From Rosa chinensis (lineage: Eukaryota > Streptophyta > Magnoliopsida > Rosales > Rosaceae), in NCBI RefSeq assembly GCF_002994745.2, contig NC_037090.1:21898001-21962000 (forward strand): 64,000 nucleotides of DNA, in the 5' to 3' direction. Every line of letters starts with the position of its first letter. Positions within the stretch are counted from its first letter, which is position 1. Below the pieces are notes generated by a model. That model saw only the letters and a list, made by a program, of their open reading frames with translations. It ran no database searches and was not told where the DNA came from. A program made the position numbers and the translations under genes. Below are positions 21,772-32,936 of the stretch, piece after piece.

Positions 21772-23221
21772 CAATGTTTTAAAAAGCGCGCGTCAAGCGC
21801 GCCTTCAAGCTCAAAAGGCATGAGGCGTGAAGAAAAGTGAGTCTGTTTTGCAAATGAGGCGCAGAGGCTCAGGAGGAGGAGATGGAGGCGTGGAAGGCGG
21901 AGAAATCGAGCCTTAAGGCGTGCTGAGTGTACGCCTGGAATTTTTTTTTTTTTTTTTTAACACACCAAAACGACGTCGTTTTGGTGTTTTGAGAGGGTTT
22001 TCATTTATTTGGTCGTGTATTATACCCGAGCGAAGCCCCAAATCCCTCAACAGCCTCCTCCCCGACTCTTCACTCTCAAGAGCACCCAATCCCAATCCCT
22101 TACTCGAAAAGTTGATAAAATCATGAAAAACCCATATGTTTTTTGAAGAATTGGAATAAGAAGGAGGTATGATCTTACTTTTCTCTCAGCTTTCTTTGGA
22201 TGTTTCGTGTTTATTTGGCTCTCATTCGAATTCAGTCTCCTTCTCTCCCATTCATATTGCTTTCCTTCATTTCTTTGTCTATCTCTAATTCTCAGTTTCT
22301 CACACACGCACAGATCGATCGAGAGAGGCGAATTGGAGCTCCGGATATAGAATCGGATCGGTGAGTTTAGTGTCGAATTCGGATCGGCGACTACTGCGTC
22401 TGTGCAATTGAAGGTTCATTGTTCTTTTAAGAGTTCGTATTGTTCTTTAATTTGATTACTAAATTAGCTTTAGTGTTTTTGCTTGATTGTTCATACTGTA
22501 GGTGAGTTGTTTGTTCATGTGAATTGTGTGTGTTGATTTGATTTACATATCCTAGATTTTGTTCTGAACTTCTGATAGTGCATTGCATGTACGGCTGTGG
22601 ATGTGATCTGCTTGGTAGTTGGAAGGATGGTGTTTCGGAAGGATGGTGTATCATGGATGTGAACATAGCTGTTTCATGACTTCACACATGGTTATTTGAT
22701 AAATGGCATCCCTTAGTAGACCCGGATCCACAACCTGGATGCTTTGATGTTTATAATTGAACATTCAATTTCAAAGGTTTAATAGGCTGAATTTTTGCTA
22801 AGAGAGTAAACAAGTTAAGATGAATATCCTGCCTCTGCTTGTCTTGCTTGTAATTTTGTTCCCCAGTATTGTTAAACCAATTAGCAAAGCAGCTGATGAT
22901 CACGACTGCCTAGTTTGTGACTATGAATGAACATTACCTTTGATTCCTTTGTAATATTCTCTCTTTGTAATATTCTCTCCTTTATATCTTTGGATTTATT
23001 ATAGGTTTGGTGATTTTGTTGAATCATATGGTTTTAGTACTTGCTTATTATGAATGGATGACAATTTATAATGTTTTTTTTGGTTACAATACATGTTCTA
23101 TATATAAGACTAGTTCTATACTTAAATACAGGAAATTTATACATAAGGCTTACGCCTTACGCCTCAAGGCGAACGCCTTGCTGAGGCTCTCCCGGCTATG
23201 CCTCAGCCTTTTAAAACATTG
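21772..23221. mobile_element. Non-autonomous hAT element, 1450 bp, in Tat gag-pol
   Basis: The ends CAATGTTTTAAAA and (reverse complement of the right end) CAATGTTTTAAAA are identical inverted repeats. TACAACAC flanks both sides (21764-21771 and 23222-23229), an exact 8-bp duplication typical of hAT. Subterminal regions are rich in AAGGCG/CGCCTT motifs. The inside has no transposase. At 22000-22400 it looks like a gene 5' region: a 26-bp perfect palindrome, a CT-rich leader and a GGTGAG-type donor near 22361. Removing it joins Tat protease sequence cleanly. Confidence 0.85.
21962..21987. repeat. 26-bp perfect palindrome with an ACGACGTCGT core
   Basis: ACACCAAAACGAC is followed by its exact reverse complement. 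It contains GACGTC, the bZIP-type core, and CAAAACG. It lies inside the hAT element just before a leader-like stretch. Confidence 0.8.
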
Positions 23222-23364
23222 TACAACACCATCATTGGGCGACCGGCACTCAACAAACTTAAGTGCATCATCCCCAGTTACATGCTCCTCATGAAGTTCC
23301 CCACGCCCAACGACACAGGCTGTGTGAGAGGAAGCCAACAGTTGGCATGGGAGTGCTATTCAAC
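23222..23364 (+). pseudogene. Tat copy A, protease to RT linker remnant
   Basis: After the hAT element the frame resumes as TIIGRPALNKLKCIIPSYML then LMKFPTPNDTGCVRGSQQLA, the conserved linker that follows the protease in this family (same block at about 41440-41570 in copy C). It is cut at 23364 by a CACTA end. The remaining pol of copy A is not found downstream in continuous form; copy B begins mid reverse transcriptase at 32937. Confidence 0.8.
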
Positions 23365-25717
23365 CACTACAAAAAATATGGGCATTAGTGACCAAATGAT
23401 AGTGACCAACTTGTACTTGGTCATTAATAGAATGGAATTAGTGACCAACATTACCTATTGGTCACTGAACTAGTTAGCACTAATTTTTTTCAAACTCCCG
23501 CCTAATTATTTTATTGCAATGACCAAATGCATAATTAATAGTGACCAGCTTAGGTTTGCTCACTATGTGTTATTAAACACCTGCAGAAAAATGTTGTCGT
23601 TTTAGAGTTAGTGACCTACTTTTCATTTTTATTTGGTGAATTTTCAAGTGGCAACTTTTCGTAGTCTAGAAATTTCGCGGTCTCCAAAAAGTTGCAAGCG
23701 CGCTCCAATTCCCAAATTGTGAATAAAAGCTAGATATTGTGATACCCATCGTGTTTGACTCGGACTCTGACTCAAATCTTCTCCTCTGCTCCTATTGCCT
23801 TCTTCACCGCTCCTATTGTAAGTATCTCTTTCACTAGGCTTGTTGAACTGATTCCACTCCATGGTTGAGCTATTTGACTTTGGGTTTTGTGTTTTTGGCA
23901 ATCAAATTGACTTTGGGGTTTGAATTGAGAGGTTTCATGAAGCAATTTGGTACTTGAGTTAATTTTAGGGTTATGGGTGTTTGGGTTTTAATTTTCTAGA
24001 TTTCTAATTTTTAATGATCAGGTTGCTCGGCTAATGTGACTATAGATGTAACTTGGCTTTTCATATTTCTGGTTCAAGGGTTAGCTGGAGACAACGAAGA
24101 AGGATCAACAAATAAACGATTGGCTTTTCGTATTTCTGGGTCTGGTAAGAAGTGCAAGTAGTTCGATTTTTTTTCCCTCCCATATAACTTGACCATCTAT
24201 GTTTGTGTTCTTTTGTATTATCACTTCTATACATTGGGGATTTAGGAAGTTTAGAAGTTGATTTTGCAATTAAGCTTGTATTCTGGATTATTTACTCTAC
24301 TCTTAATTTTTTTTCAGTGAGATGCATCATTGACCCAATGTCTGTGTTTTCAGAGTCGTCAAAAGGTAAGCATATATGCTTGCTTACTTCTATGGTAGTT
24401 TGTTACATGTGTTCACATGTTTAGTATGAAAATGTTCTTTTATCATTGTTGGCTAGATTACTTTGCATTGGCATGACGCTGCTGTGGTTTATTGTTATAT
24501 TAAATATAAGCTCCTTTATTTCTGAAATGGACATTGCATTGTTTGGGTTCTATCACGGCTTGTTAGTAATCGGTCTTTTCGGTAACTAAAGCAGAAGTAA
24601 CATACTGTTAGTATGCCTAACTTGAGCACTTGGGTTACATTCATCTGTCATGTTTTTGTTAATTTGATAAAACGTTGGTCTATATGTTTGTACTGAAGTT
24701 TAAGAACTCAGAATAACTTAAACTTGGATATGATTTTGATACAATCTCTATCAGTTAAGTATAGATACTTTCCACATCTTTAGGCCTACTCAATGTCTGG
24801 GTGGAAGTACTTTAGGTCCACAGCACTTCCATTAATACACATACATACATCCATGCATGTGCATATATGTATCTTGACTCTTGAGAATGTTTTGTTGTTG
24901 TGCAGTGAACCATATATATTGATGAAGATCATCACTACATAATGCAACAAGATCTTCCCTTTGGATATTTGTGTTTTAGAAAACTGATCCTTTGTTTCCT
25001 TGTCCTTAAACGTTAAATATACAACCAAAGGTCGCAAAGAAAAATCTCACATTTATTCCTCTAGCACCACCCTGTGTGGTAAGCTACTTGTACTTTTCTT
25101 CAAATTGATTTCATTGTTTCAAGACATTGCTAACTTTATATGGTTGGTCAAATCTATCTGTATATCTGTATTGAGAGGTCAGAACTAACAAGATTAGTTT
25201 CTTATAACCTTTAAGTATATTTTCAGTAACTATTTGCTTCATGACAACTGCAAATTTATAAATGTAAGCATGGGTATGGGGATAATTTAAAAAGATGAAA
25301 TTTAGTAACACATGACCTGAGCTGATGAGGATTATTTTGTAAAGTTTCTCAACTTAATTGAGTATAATTATCCCAGACCTGTGTTCAATATTCGTTTTGA
25401 TTTTTTATTAGTTATTAGGAAGGGTGGGGGTTGCCTAGAAATAGAGGTTAGCCGTTCTAATTTATTGAACATGAGATACTCATCTTTGAGTCTGTAGCTA
25501 GCTAGAGCTGAGACATGAGGGAGAGAGAAAATGAATACAAAGGTAAGAAAAGAAGAAGAAAGAGAATAATTGAGGGAGGAATAGAAAAGAAACAGAGGAG
25601 ATGAAGGATGAAGGTATGGAGTTCAGAATGTTCGCTGGACTGAATTATTATATATGGGAGTTAAAGATGATTTTGATCCTAAAATTTATTTGGCAGTGTT
25701 GTGGTTTCTCGAGTCTG

Positions 25718-25809
25718 TTTAGTGATATTTATGCCATAGGAGTTGGGGTTGAGAAAAATTACACCAAGGCTCTAGAGTGGCTTACATTAGCAAGTTTGTG
25801 GCCCCATTG
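25718..25809 (+). pseudogene. HRD3/SEL1L-like exon fragment (SEL1 repeats)
   Basis: The translation [20 protein letters not shown] then TLAS matches a SEL1-repeat segment of plant HRD3/EBS5 proteins, the ER-membrane adaptor of the HRD1 ubiquitin ligase in ER-associated degradation (family form: [24 protein letters not shown]). Only about 25 residues remain; a stop follows at 25807. A possible acceptor (GGCAG) precedes it near 25695. It lies inside CACTA sequence, so it reads as a captured, non-functional piece. A match this short could be to another SEL1-repeat protein, but NYTKALEWL is quite specific. Confidence 0.6.
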
Positions 25810-26295
25810 AGAGCCTTGACTATGAGTAAGCACTATACATTTCAAGTTTTGTTTCGATAACAACCCTTTGTTATTTGGAACAATTTCATTGATTTGTTAC
25901 ATGATCTTTGTTCCTCTCGATTGAGTTGTCTTCGATCTAAGCTTGCTCCCAAGTCAAGATTTGATTTGAATAGTTGACATAACAGTGCATTTTGTGGTTG
26001 GATCTTAGTAATCCCATTTGTTGCTCATTTTGGCATAATTTCGTCTTTCATGACTTTAACATGTGCTTAAACAATATATAAGTTATGTGTTCTTGATATG
26101 AGTACCTTTAATTTTGGAGTGATATTTGATGCATATCCCTTTGGGCACTTCATATGCCATAATTTCATCAATTGTTTCATATATAGTTGGCAGGTTTGTG
26201 TAAATGTCCATTTCATATTTCTTTCAATTTGTAATTTATAGATGAATAATTGCTTTGTATCTCAGTCAATAAAATCTTTATTTTGATTGCTTCAG

Positions 26296-26421
26296 TTGTA
26301 ATCACGAACGTGATTGGCCTAATTTGGGGTCCTATTACGACGGAATGGATTCAAGTGGAGAATGTGGTGTGCTTGCTGAGACCATGTTTTACATTCCAGC
26401 AAAAACTGAGCTAACGATTGG
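26296..26421 (+). pseudogene. Purple acid phosphatase-like exon fragment
   Basis: After a consensus acceptor (TTGCTTCAG at 26295) the frame reads CNHERDWPNLGSYYDGMDSS then GECGVLAETMFYIPA. This is the metal-binding NHE region and the GGECGV segment of plant purple acid phosphatases of the PAP1/PAP27 (nucleotide pyrophosphatase-like) branch. These secreted metallophosphatases normally have GNHE; here the Gly is Cys. Similarity stops at about 26394 and an LTR cuts in at 26422. The acceptor in front suggests genomic DNA, not a retrocopy, was captured. It has the same strand as the HRD3-like piece 490 bp upstream. Confidence 0.75.
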
Positions 26422-29400
26422 TGTTAACGTTAGAGATCCGAGGGGTCTCTAGTTAGCTTTAGAGAGAGAGAGATGAGAAGTATAGTGGTTCGTCTCAGCC
26501 TTAGCGAGAGACTACGTCCACTTGAATATTGTACTATGTGTGTTTGGGCCTTGCGGCCCAAGGGGGATTACAAAGTATGTAATGGGATGATGTTTATGTG
26601 GGAGGAGAGTTCCTTTTATAGGTGAAGGAAGCCATATCCTTTACATTTTCTTAGATGTGGGCTGTAGAAATCACTATTCTAGTCTAGAAAGCATGTTTGT
26701 GAAGGCAACTTGGCAAGGCCGGGAAGGTGGCTTTCCGGCGACGTATTTGCCACTTCCGGATATCGTAGCATAGCTTGAACATAGGGCTATGTAACGCCCC
26801 AAACCGCACCTCACCAGCTTGGGCACATCACAGTGCCGCGGGGCTCTAAAATATAAACCGAAAGCTCGATTCACATTCTAGAGGACCGCTAGGCATTTTG
26901 TTTGTAAACTTTTCGTATAAACACAGCGGGAGCTAGAAATATTTTGAGGTGAAAATCCTTGAATCGTTAGGTTCAATTTGTTCGTCTAGACTCGGACTGA
27001 ATGCTCACTCAAGAGGTACATAATTTAAGGAATAAGAATTTAGCTAGATTTGACCCAAGAATAGTTTCACACAAGTTCCAGGACACAAAGTTTGAGAAAT
27101 GGAAATCAGAATAAAGCCCAGAAGGTGGTTTACCAAACTTGTTCTGCACACCCAGCTCCGTCCGCCATTGTCCCGTCACCAGTGCACGGTACCTGCATCC
27201 ATACTGTTGTAGGGGTGAGCTTTCGTCCTCGCTGCTCAACAGGAACTCTACCTCAACTAGATTTAAAACCAATAAACAAGTATTTGGGTTGCCCAGTATG
27301 AAAACATATTTAAACCAAATATTTAAAAGAACGACAAACTTTAATGTTCTTCAACTTGAAAACCGATGCATGATGCTTAAATAAATACGGCGCCAAAACC
27401 AAGTATTACCTGATGGCCGGTCCCATAGACCCACTACACGACCTTACCTCAAATTAATTTATCATCAGGTAAGCGTAGCGAGAGCGTCCACTACCCAGCT
27501 ACACACACACGTACCGGGCCCGTTATTACGATCGGAATACCCGGACGACCGGCGTAACTAACCCTCCGGAGGTTAAGGGGATCGAACCCAAGGAAGTCAG
27601 AGCCACCCTTCGCTCTCAAGCCATCACACATTTTCTCACGGATTGGTTAGTATGCATTGCATTTTACATAACCAACCCATACCACTTATCATGCATCACA
27701 TTACTAAAATATAAAAGAAAATCACCAACCGAGGAGAGTCCTGAATCCCTACCTGGATTCCGATGCGTTCTCTCACGTACTCCGAGAGTTGCGAACCTCC
27801 TGTTCCTCGGGTAACTGGAGTCCTAAATTCCGACATTTCTATAGTTAATAACTTTTGAACAGTTAAACGAATTCTCAACGATTAATATATCGTCCAACCC
27901 TAACTTTTCCTGGTTTGACCAGGAGTTGACCAAGGGTTGACCACATTTGACCATTTGATCATGTTTGACCAATAGAGGTAGATTCGATAATTACCTCAAT
28001 TATCGAACATTGACTTGAAGTTACGTTATCGACCAAACATATATTGAGTGCACCCGATTACTAAGGCCACCCAATACATATATATACACTAATTTCTTTT
28101 CCTTATTTATTATCAAGCCACGAAATACACAAGCAAACCAATAACGACTTCACTAACGAAATATCTCTAATTTACTTAACCGTTTTGCCGCATAGTAATT
28201 CCACAGAATTTACTATGGACACCCATAATACTATTTAGGCCATTCCCAAAATTCACAGCCGATTCATAATTTCTGTACCTTTACTCCAAACTAACAACAA
28301 CCGTAACTCAATCGTAACAACAATACAATTTGCACTCATCACTAATCATCAATTTTCACCGGAACCTCACGTACACAAGATCTATTCCACAATCCAGATC
28401 AATTTCTCAATATGCAACTCAACCAATTCCTTCTAAGACTCAAACACCCGATTCACACATGCATTCAAACTTCAATTTCACTTCCAACACCATAATTCAT
28501 CCAAACTGTCACAAGTACCACAGAGCAGACTTCGATTTTACCTTCATTAGTCAACACGTAGGTGAGACCTCAGCGCGGAGGACACAGTTGCTGGAGATAG
28601 CCTAGTCGACGCCGAGTTGATCAACTCCGTCCAGCCTACTTTCGAAACTCGACCGACGACAAAGTTCGACCCGATGGCCACTCAACCAACAATTCTCGTA
28701 CTTCATACCTAAACAAGGTCTGCCTTCGCCTACAGGTGCAACCAAGCCAAAAACTAAGCCGAGAAGAGCCGGAAAAACACAGGCGTCGAGGAACCGTGAC
28801 GGAGGCAGAAGCAACCCAGAAACAAAATCGTCAAAACTTGATTACATCGAAAAACTAATCATACTGGGGTGTTGAGAATGAAGAGGAGGTGAGGTTTCAT
28901 ACCACAGGCGGCCCAAACGGTGGCCGGAGTCGCCGGAAACTGCAGAACTCGCCGGAGGTTCTTCAAGCTTTAGATCGTCGATTCTTCGTTCCCAGTCGCC
29001 GCATGTATGATCTGGAACCATACGGATGTAGGCGACACCGAGATGAAACTTCTGGTGGCCGCGCGCCGTCGTGAGGTGGCCGGAGGAGCGGTTTCCGGTC
29101 GGACCCAGTCACGGGTCGCGTTCCGGGTCAGAGAACTCTGGTTCTCTCTCTCTGTCTCTCGATCTTTCTGGTCCTTCCAACTGATCAAAGGCCTTTATAT
29201 AGATTTTTCCAATTAACAATGGACGGCCATGATCAAGAGGTGGGAGGATAAACGGCTCTCATTGCACCACCTAATTTCTATTTCTTTATTTCATTTTCTA
29301 AAATCCCACAACTTCGGAAATTCATTATAAATACTTCGGGTATCCGAAAAATTCCCCGAAAATTTCCACGAACTCGTTCTGTCGTGTACTTTATCATCCA

Positions 29401-29656
29401 ACCCTCAAATTGAGGATTTCACTTTATGAAAATTGCTGAAAATTTCCTCGAGCATCTTGACCTTTATCGAGATCGTTGAATAATTTCTCGTACGATTTCC
29501 GCTTTCCGCTAGGCTCGATATATTTTTCCGGGGCTCACAGGCTAGGGGATGCATGTCTCGGTTGGGCCTCACCATGGCTTGTGGGTGTCCCAAAGAGGGT
29601 GTTACTTATGCTTGGCGATGTAGCAAATCCTCCATGCATAGTCAAAGGTATCTACA
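26422..29656 (-). repeat. LTR of a second Tat-type element (minus), split by a solo LTR
   Basis: On the minus strand it starts TGTAGATACCTTTGAC (29656) right after a polypurine stretch and ends CTAACGTTAACA (26422). It has a TATA box CCTATAAAAGGAACTC near 26615. Leaving out the nested solo LTR it is about 480 bp, like the LTRs of copies A and C, but the sequence is different. It is the 3' LTR of an element whose interior lies at higher coordinates. Confidence 0.75.
26790..29539 (-). repeat. Solo LTR, 2750 bp, with 5-bp target duplication GGCTA
   Basis: It starts TGTAACGCCCC and ends GGGGCTCACA, with GGCTA on both sides (26785-26789, 29540-29544). TATA-like CTATATAAAGGCC on the minus strand near 29195 suggests minus orientation. 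It is GC-rich at 28900-29150, with a leader-like part full of CGCCGG; that part is homologous to a stretch inside the hAT at 56.7-57.8 kb. There is no internal domain and there are no real genes. Confidence 0.85.
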
Positions 29657-31989
29657 AGTCCCCGAAGTCCCCAAGTAAGAGGAGCTTCTTGGTTGGGGAG
29701 TTATAATCATGAAGTCATCAAGCATAAGTAACCGGGCGGCACGGAGCCCCTACAAGTCCCCGAACTCCTTAAGCAAGAAGGGACTCGTCTAACCTGCACA
29801 ATGAGACAAAAAACGCGCATATGTAGAATGCTTTGTCGTATTGGGGCAACAAATGTAAGTTGCATTGATATGCGTTGGCATATACGAATGTACGAGGTGC
29901 ATGATACATGTTGATGTATACATGCGAATGGTGCCGAGTACGATCGATTATGACGTATAAACTTGAGGTTACGTGGTTGTGTGAACATATGAATTGCATA
30001 TGCTAAATGCCTGATGCGCGCAAGAAAAACGAACGAGGTCGAGTTGACGGGGTTACACTCGGTTTAAGTTGCATGAGTGCCATGAAGGCAAGCTTTTGTA
30101 ATTCGTGAACGATGAATACATGAACGCTTGTGTTTGTTTGGTTTTCCCTCGTATTAATGGAACGCGAAAAGAATTCAATTTGTTGCAAAGGACAGATGGT
30201 AGAAGAATTCAATGTTCCATTACTGTGTATTATGTCGAGGGGATGTGAGTGTAAAGCTTGGGAATGCCGGAAGGCAAGAGTGTGAAAGCTCGAGGGTTGC
30301 CGGGAAGGCATGAGCGGGAAGCTCGGGGGTTGTCGGGAAGGCATGAACTGAAGCTCGGGGGTTGTTGGGAAGGCATGAGCGGGAAGCTCGGGGGTTGTCG
30401 GGAAGGCATGAGCTGAAGCTCGGGGGTTGTCAGGAAGGCGTGAGCTGAAGCTCGGGGGTTGTCAGGAAGGCGTGAGCTGAAGCTCGGGGTTGTCAGGAAG
30501 GCGTGAGCGGGAAGCTCGGGGGTTGTTGGGAAGGCGTGAGCGGGAAGCTCGGGGGTTGCCGGGAAAGCGTGAGCGGGAAGCTCGGGGGTTGCCGGGAAAG
30601 CGTGAGAGGGAAGCTCGGGGGTTGCCGGGAAGGCGTGAGCAGGAAGCTCGAGGGTTGCCGGGAAGGCATGAGAGGGAAGCTCGGGGGTTGCCGGGAAGGC
30701 GTGAGCGGGAAGCTCGAGGGTTTCCGTGAAGGCGTGAGCGGAAGCTCGGGGTTGCAGGGAAGGCATGAGCGGGAGCTTGGGGGTTGCCGTGAAGGCGTGA
30801 ACGGAAGCTAGGGGTTGCCGCGAAGGCGTGAGAGGAAAGCTCGGGGGTGCCGCGAAGGCGTGAGCAGAAGCTCATGAGCGAGAAGCTCGGGGGTTGCCAC
30901 GAAGGCGTGAGCGGGAAGCTCTGGGGTGCCGTGAAGGCGTGAGACGAACCTCGTGGGTGCCGCTGAGGCGAGAGCGTGAAAGCTTGGCGGATGCCGTGGA
31001 CTCGAGAGCGTGAAAGCTCGGCGATGCCATGGAAGGCATGAGTGTAACCGTCGCTAATTATGCTGGGTTGTATGTACAAGTCCCCGAAGTCCAGAGGGTT
31101 TTCTTGCAGAGTTGATACCAGAGCCTAGCTTTATGCCGTATTTCGAGCATAATTAGTGCAAGTGCGTCGTCCATCTAGAATTGGTCGGAGCGAACGCCTA
31201 TGCCCTTTCGGGTGGGCCCCTGCTTGACCCTCCAAGGAGTCCCCAACTCCTGGCTATAGACCTCCCTATGGTCGAAAAATTGTTTGATGAGGGGAGCTGC
31301 GTACGAGCAGTGGGTGTTAGGTAGCGAACCTAATCTTTGATACCCAAGAGTCGGGGGTTAACTGCCCGATCAATGGCTGCTATGGGCTGTGTTAACCGGT
31401 CCCTTTACTCTTTCCCGGAGGAGAAAAGCTTGATTATAACGCCGCGTAGCGGTCATTGTCATTATGAGGCATTACCTTACCGCATGGCGGTTGGTCGTAG
31501 ACCATAGACTCGTGGAGTCTTAGACCCATTTAGGTCTCTTTCCCTTGGGAAGGGTTTGACAAAATATGGTGGCCAAGAGGCTAGACAAGATATTTGCATA
31601 TAGTGTACAAATGTATGAACAATAAATAAGCATGGCATATGTGTACGGCATGTACGAGTAGCATAGTGCAAGCATGCTTAAGGGTCGTGAAGACATTTGA
31701 AGCATATTACACTAGTATGTGTGCATAGTAGGTGTGCTACTAAAACAAATAACATGTGTTATAAGCATGATTAGTTTATCATGGAAGCATGTAAATGCAT
31801 ATCAAGTGTGATATATTATAAGCATGCTTAAAGTAGTGAAAGCGTGTAATGGCTCTAATTGCCAGAGCGTAAAAGATAAGATAATGTTACTTATCTTATG
31901 TCGATTTGGAGCGAGTTGGAGTTGGAATTGATATAAGTACCCAAATAATGTTGGAGTTGTCCAAGCATGAGGCTCCCTTGCTTTGGTTG
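29657..31989 (-). mobile_element. 3' noncoding region of the second Tat-type element
   Basis: On the minus strand ACTTGGGGACTTCGGGGACT (29676-29657) is a polypurine tract directly before the LTR. Further up, 31190-31500 (GGGTGGGCCCCTGCTTGACC, GCGAACCTAATCTTTGATACC) is homologous to 17525-17800 and, inverted, to 61.3-61.6 kb, the region next to the 3' LTR in the first Tat family. A second copy of the polypurine-like AAGTCCCCGAAGTCC is at 31078. No coding region was found. Confidence 0.65.
30235..31040. repeat. 33-bp minisatellite, about 24 copies
   Basis: The unit is approximately GGGAAGCTCGGGGGTTGCCG followed by GGAAGGCGTGAGC. Copies vary by a few bases and drift toward both ends. The 33-bp length keeps frames open on both strands, producing long low-complexity frames that are not genes. 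There are no spacers, so it is not a CRISPR array. Confidence 0.95.
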
Positions 31990-32936
31990 GCCAGCGGAGG
32001 ATGTACAGTGGAGGGTGGCCAGTGATGGATGACCAGCGGTGGGTGGCCAGCGATGGATGACTAGTGGAGGCTGCCCAGTGGTGGATGGCCAGCGGAGGTT
32101 GGCTTGCAGAGGATGTCCAGCGATAGATGTCCAGCGGAGGTTGGCCGACGGAGGATGTCCAGCGGAGGTGGATGGCTAGCGGTTGTCCACTGGAAGTGGA
32201 TAGCTAGCGGAGGTTGGCTAGCAGAGGATGTCCAGCGGTGGACGTCCAGAGGAGGTTATCCGGTGGAGGATGTCCAGTGGAGGTGGATGGCTTGCAGAGG
32301 ATGTCTAGCAGTGGACGTTCAGCAGAGGATGTCCAGTGGAGGTTGTCCCGCGGAGGATGTCCAGCAGAGGTGGATGGCTAGCTGAGGTTGTCCATTAGAA
32401 GTGGATGGCTAGCGGAGGTTGGCTAGCAGAAGATGTCCAGCGGTGGATGTCCAGCGGAGGTTGTCCAGTGGTGGATGGCTAGCGGAGGATGTCCAGCGGA
32501 GTTGTCCGACGGAGGATGTCTGGCAGAGGTGGATGGCTAGCTAAGGTTGTCCACTAGAAGTGGATAGCTAGCGGAGGTTGGCTAGCAGAGGATGTCCAGC
32601 GGTGGACATCCAGCGGAGGTTGTTTGGTGGAGGATGTCAGGCGGAGGATGTCCAGCGGAGGATGACCAACTGTGGATGGCTAGAAGAGGATGTCCAGCGG
32701 AGGTTGTCCGGCGGAGGATTTCCAGCAGAGGTGGATGGCTAGCTGAGGTTCTCCACTGGAAGTGGATAGCTAGCAGAGGTTGTCCAGCAGTGGACGTCCA
32801 ACGAAGGTTGTCCGGCGGAGGATGTCCAACGGTGGATGTCCAGAGGAGGTTGGCTGGCGGAGGATGTCCAGCGGAGGTTGGCTGGCGGTGGATGTCCAGC
32901 GGAGGTCGTCCAGCGGTGGATAGCTAGCGGAAGATA
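31990..32936. repeat. GGATGTCCAGCGGAGG-type minisatellite with higher-order pattern
   Basis: A short core (GATGTCCAGCGGAGGTTG and variants such as GGATGGCTAGC) repeats throughout. A longer block with GGTGGATGGCTAGC...TCCACT.GAAGTGGATAGCTAGC recurs near 32168, 32360, 32527 and 32728, a higher-order period of roughly 165-200 bp. The array ends abruptly at Tat reverse-transcriptase sequence (32937). Confidence 0.9.

Larger units (their letters stand above)
23365..26421 (+). mobile_element. CACTA left end with captured gene pieces; right end not found
   Basis: It begins CACTACAAAAAATATGGGCA, followed by repeated TTAGTGACCAA / TGGTCACT motifs within 250 bp, the subterminal repeats of a CACTA element. 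It splits the Tat frame at 23364. Further in are a CT-rich leader with a donor-like TTGTAAGTA (about 23818), possible small exons (about 24079-24140 ending TCTG|GTAAGA, and about 24318-24365 ending AAAAG|GTAAGC), then host-gene-like pieces (separate entries). A Tat-type LTR on the minus strand begins at 26422. The matching right end (...TTTTTTGTAGTG) was not seen before 33 kb, so the element is truncated or its end was lost. Confidence 0.65.

Noticed and set aside
30235..31040. Possible CRISPR array
   Set aside because: Units are directly joined with no variable spacers, and the DNA is clearly plant nuclear.
30230..31079. Long frames of about 178 and 205 codons on the minus strand
   Set aside because: They arise because the 33-bp tandem unit keeps all frames open; the product is pure repeat with no start context or homologue.
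32592..32927. 111-codon frame in the GGATGTCC array
   Set aside because: It is a repeat artefact of the minisatellite.
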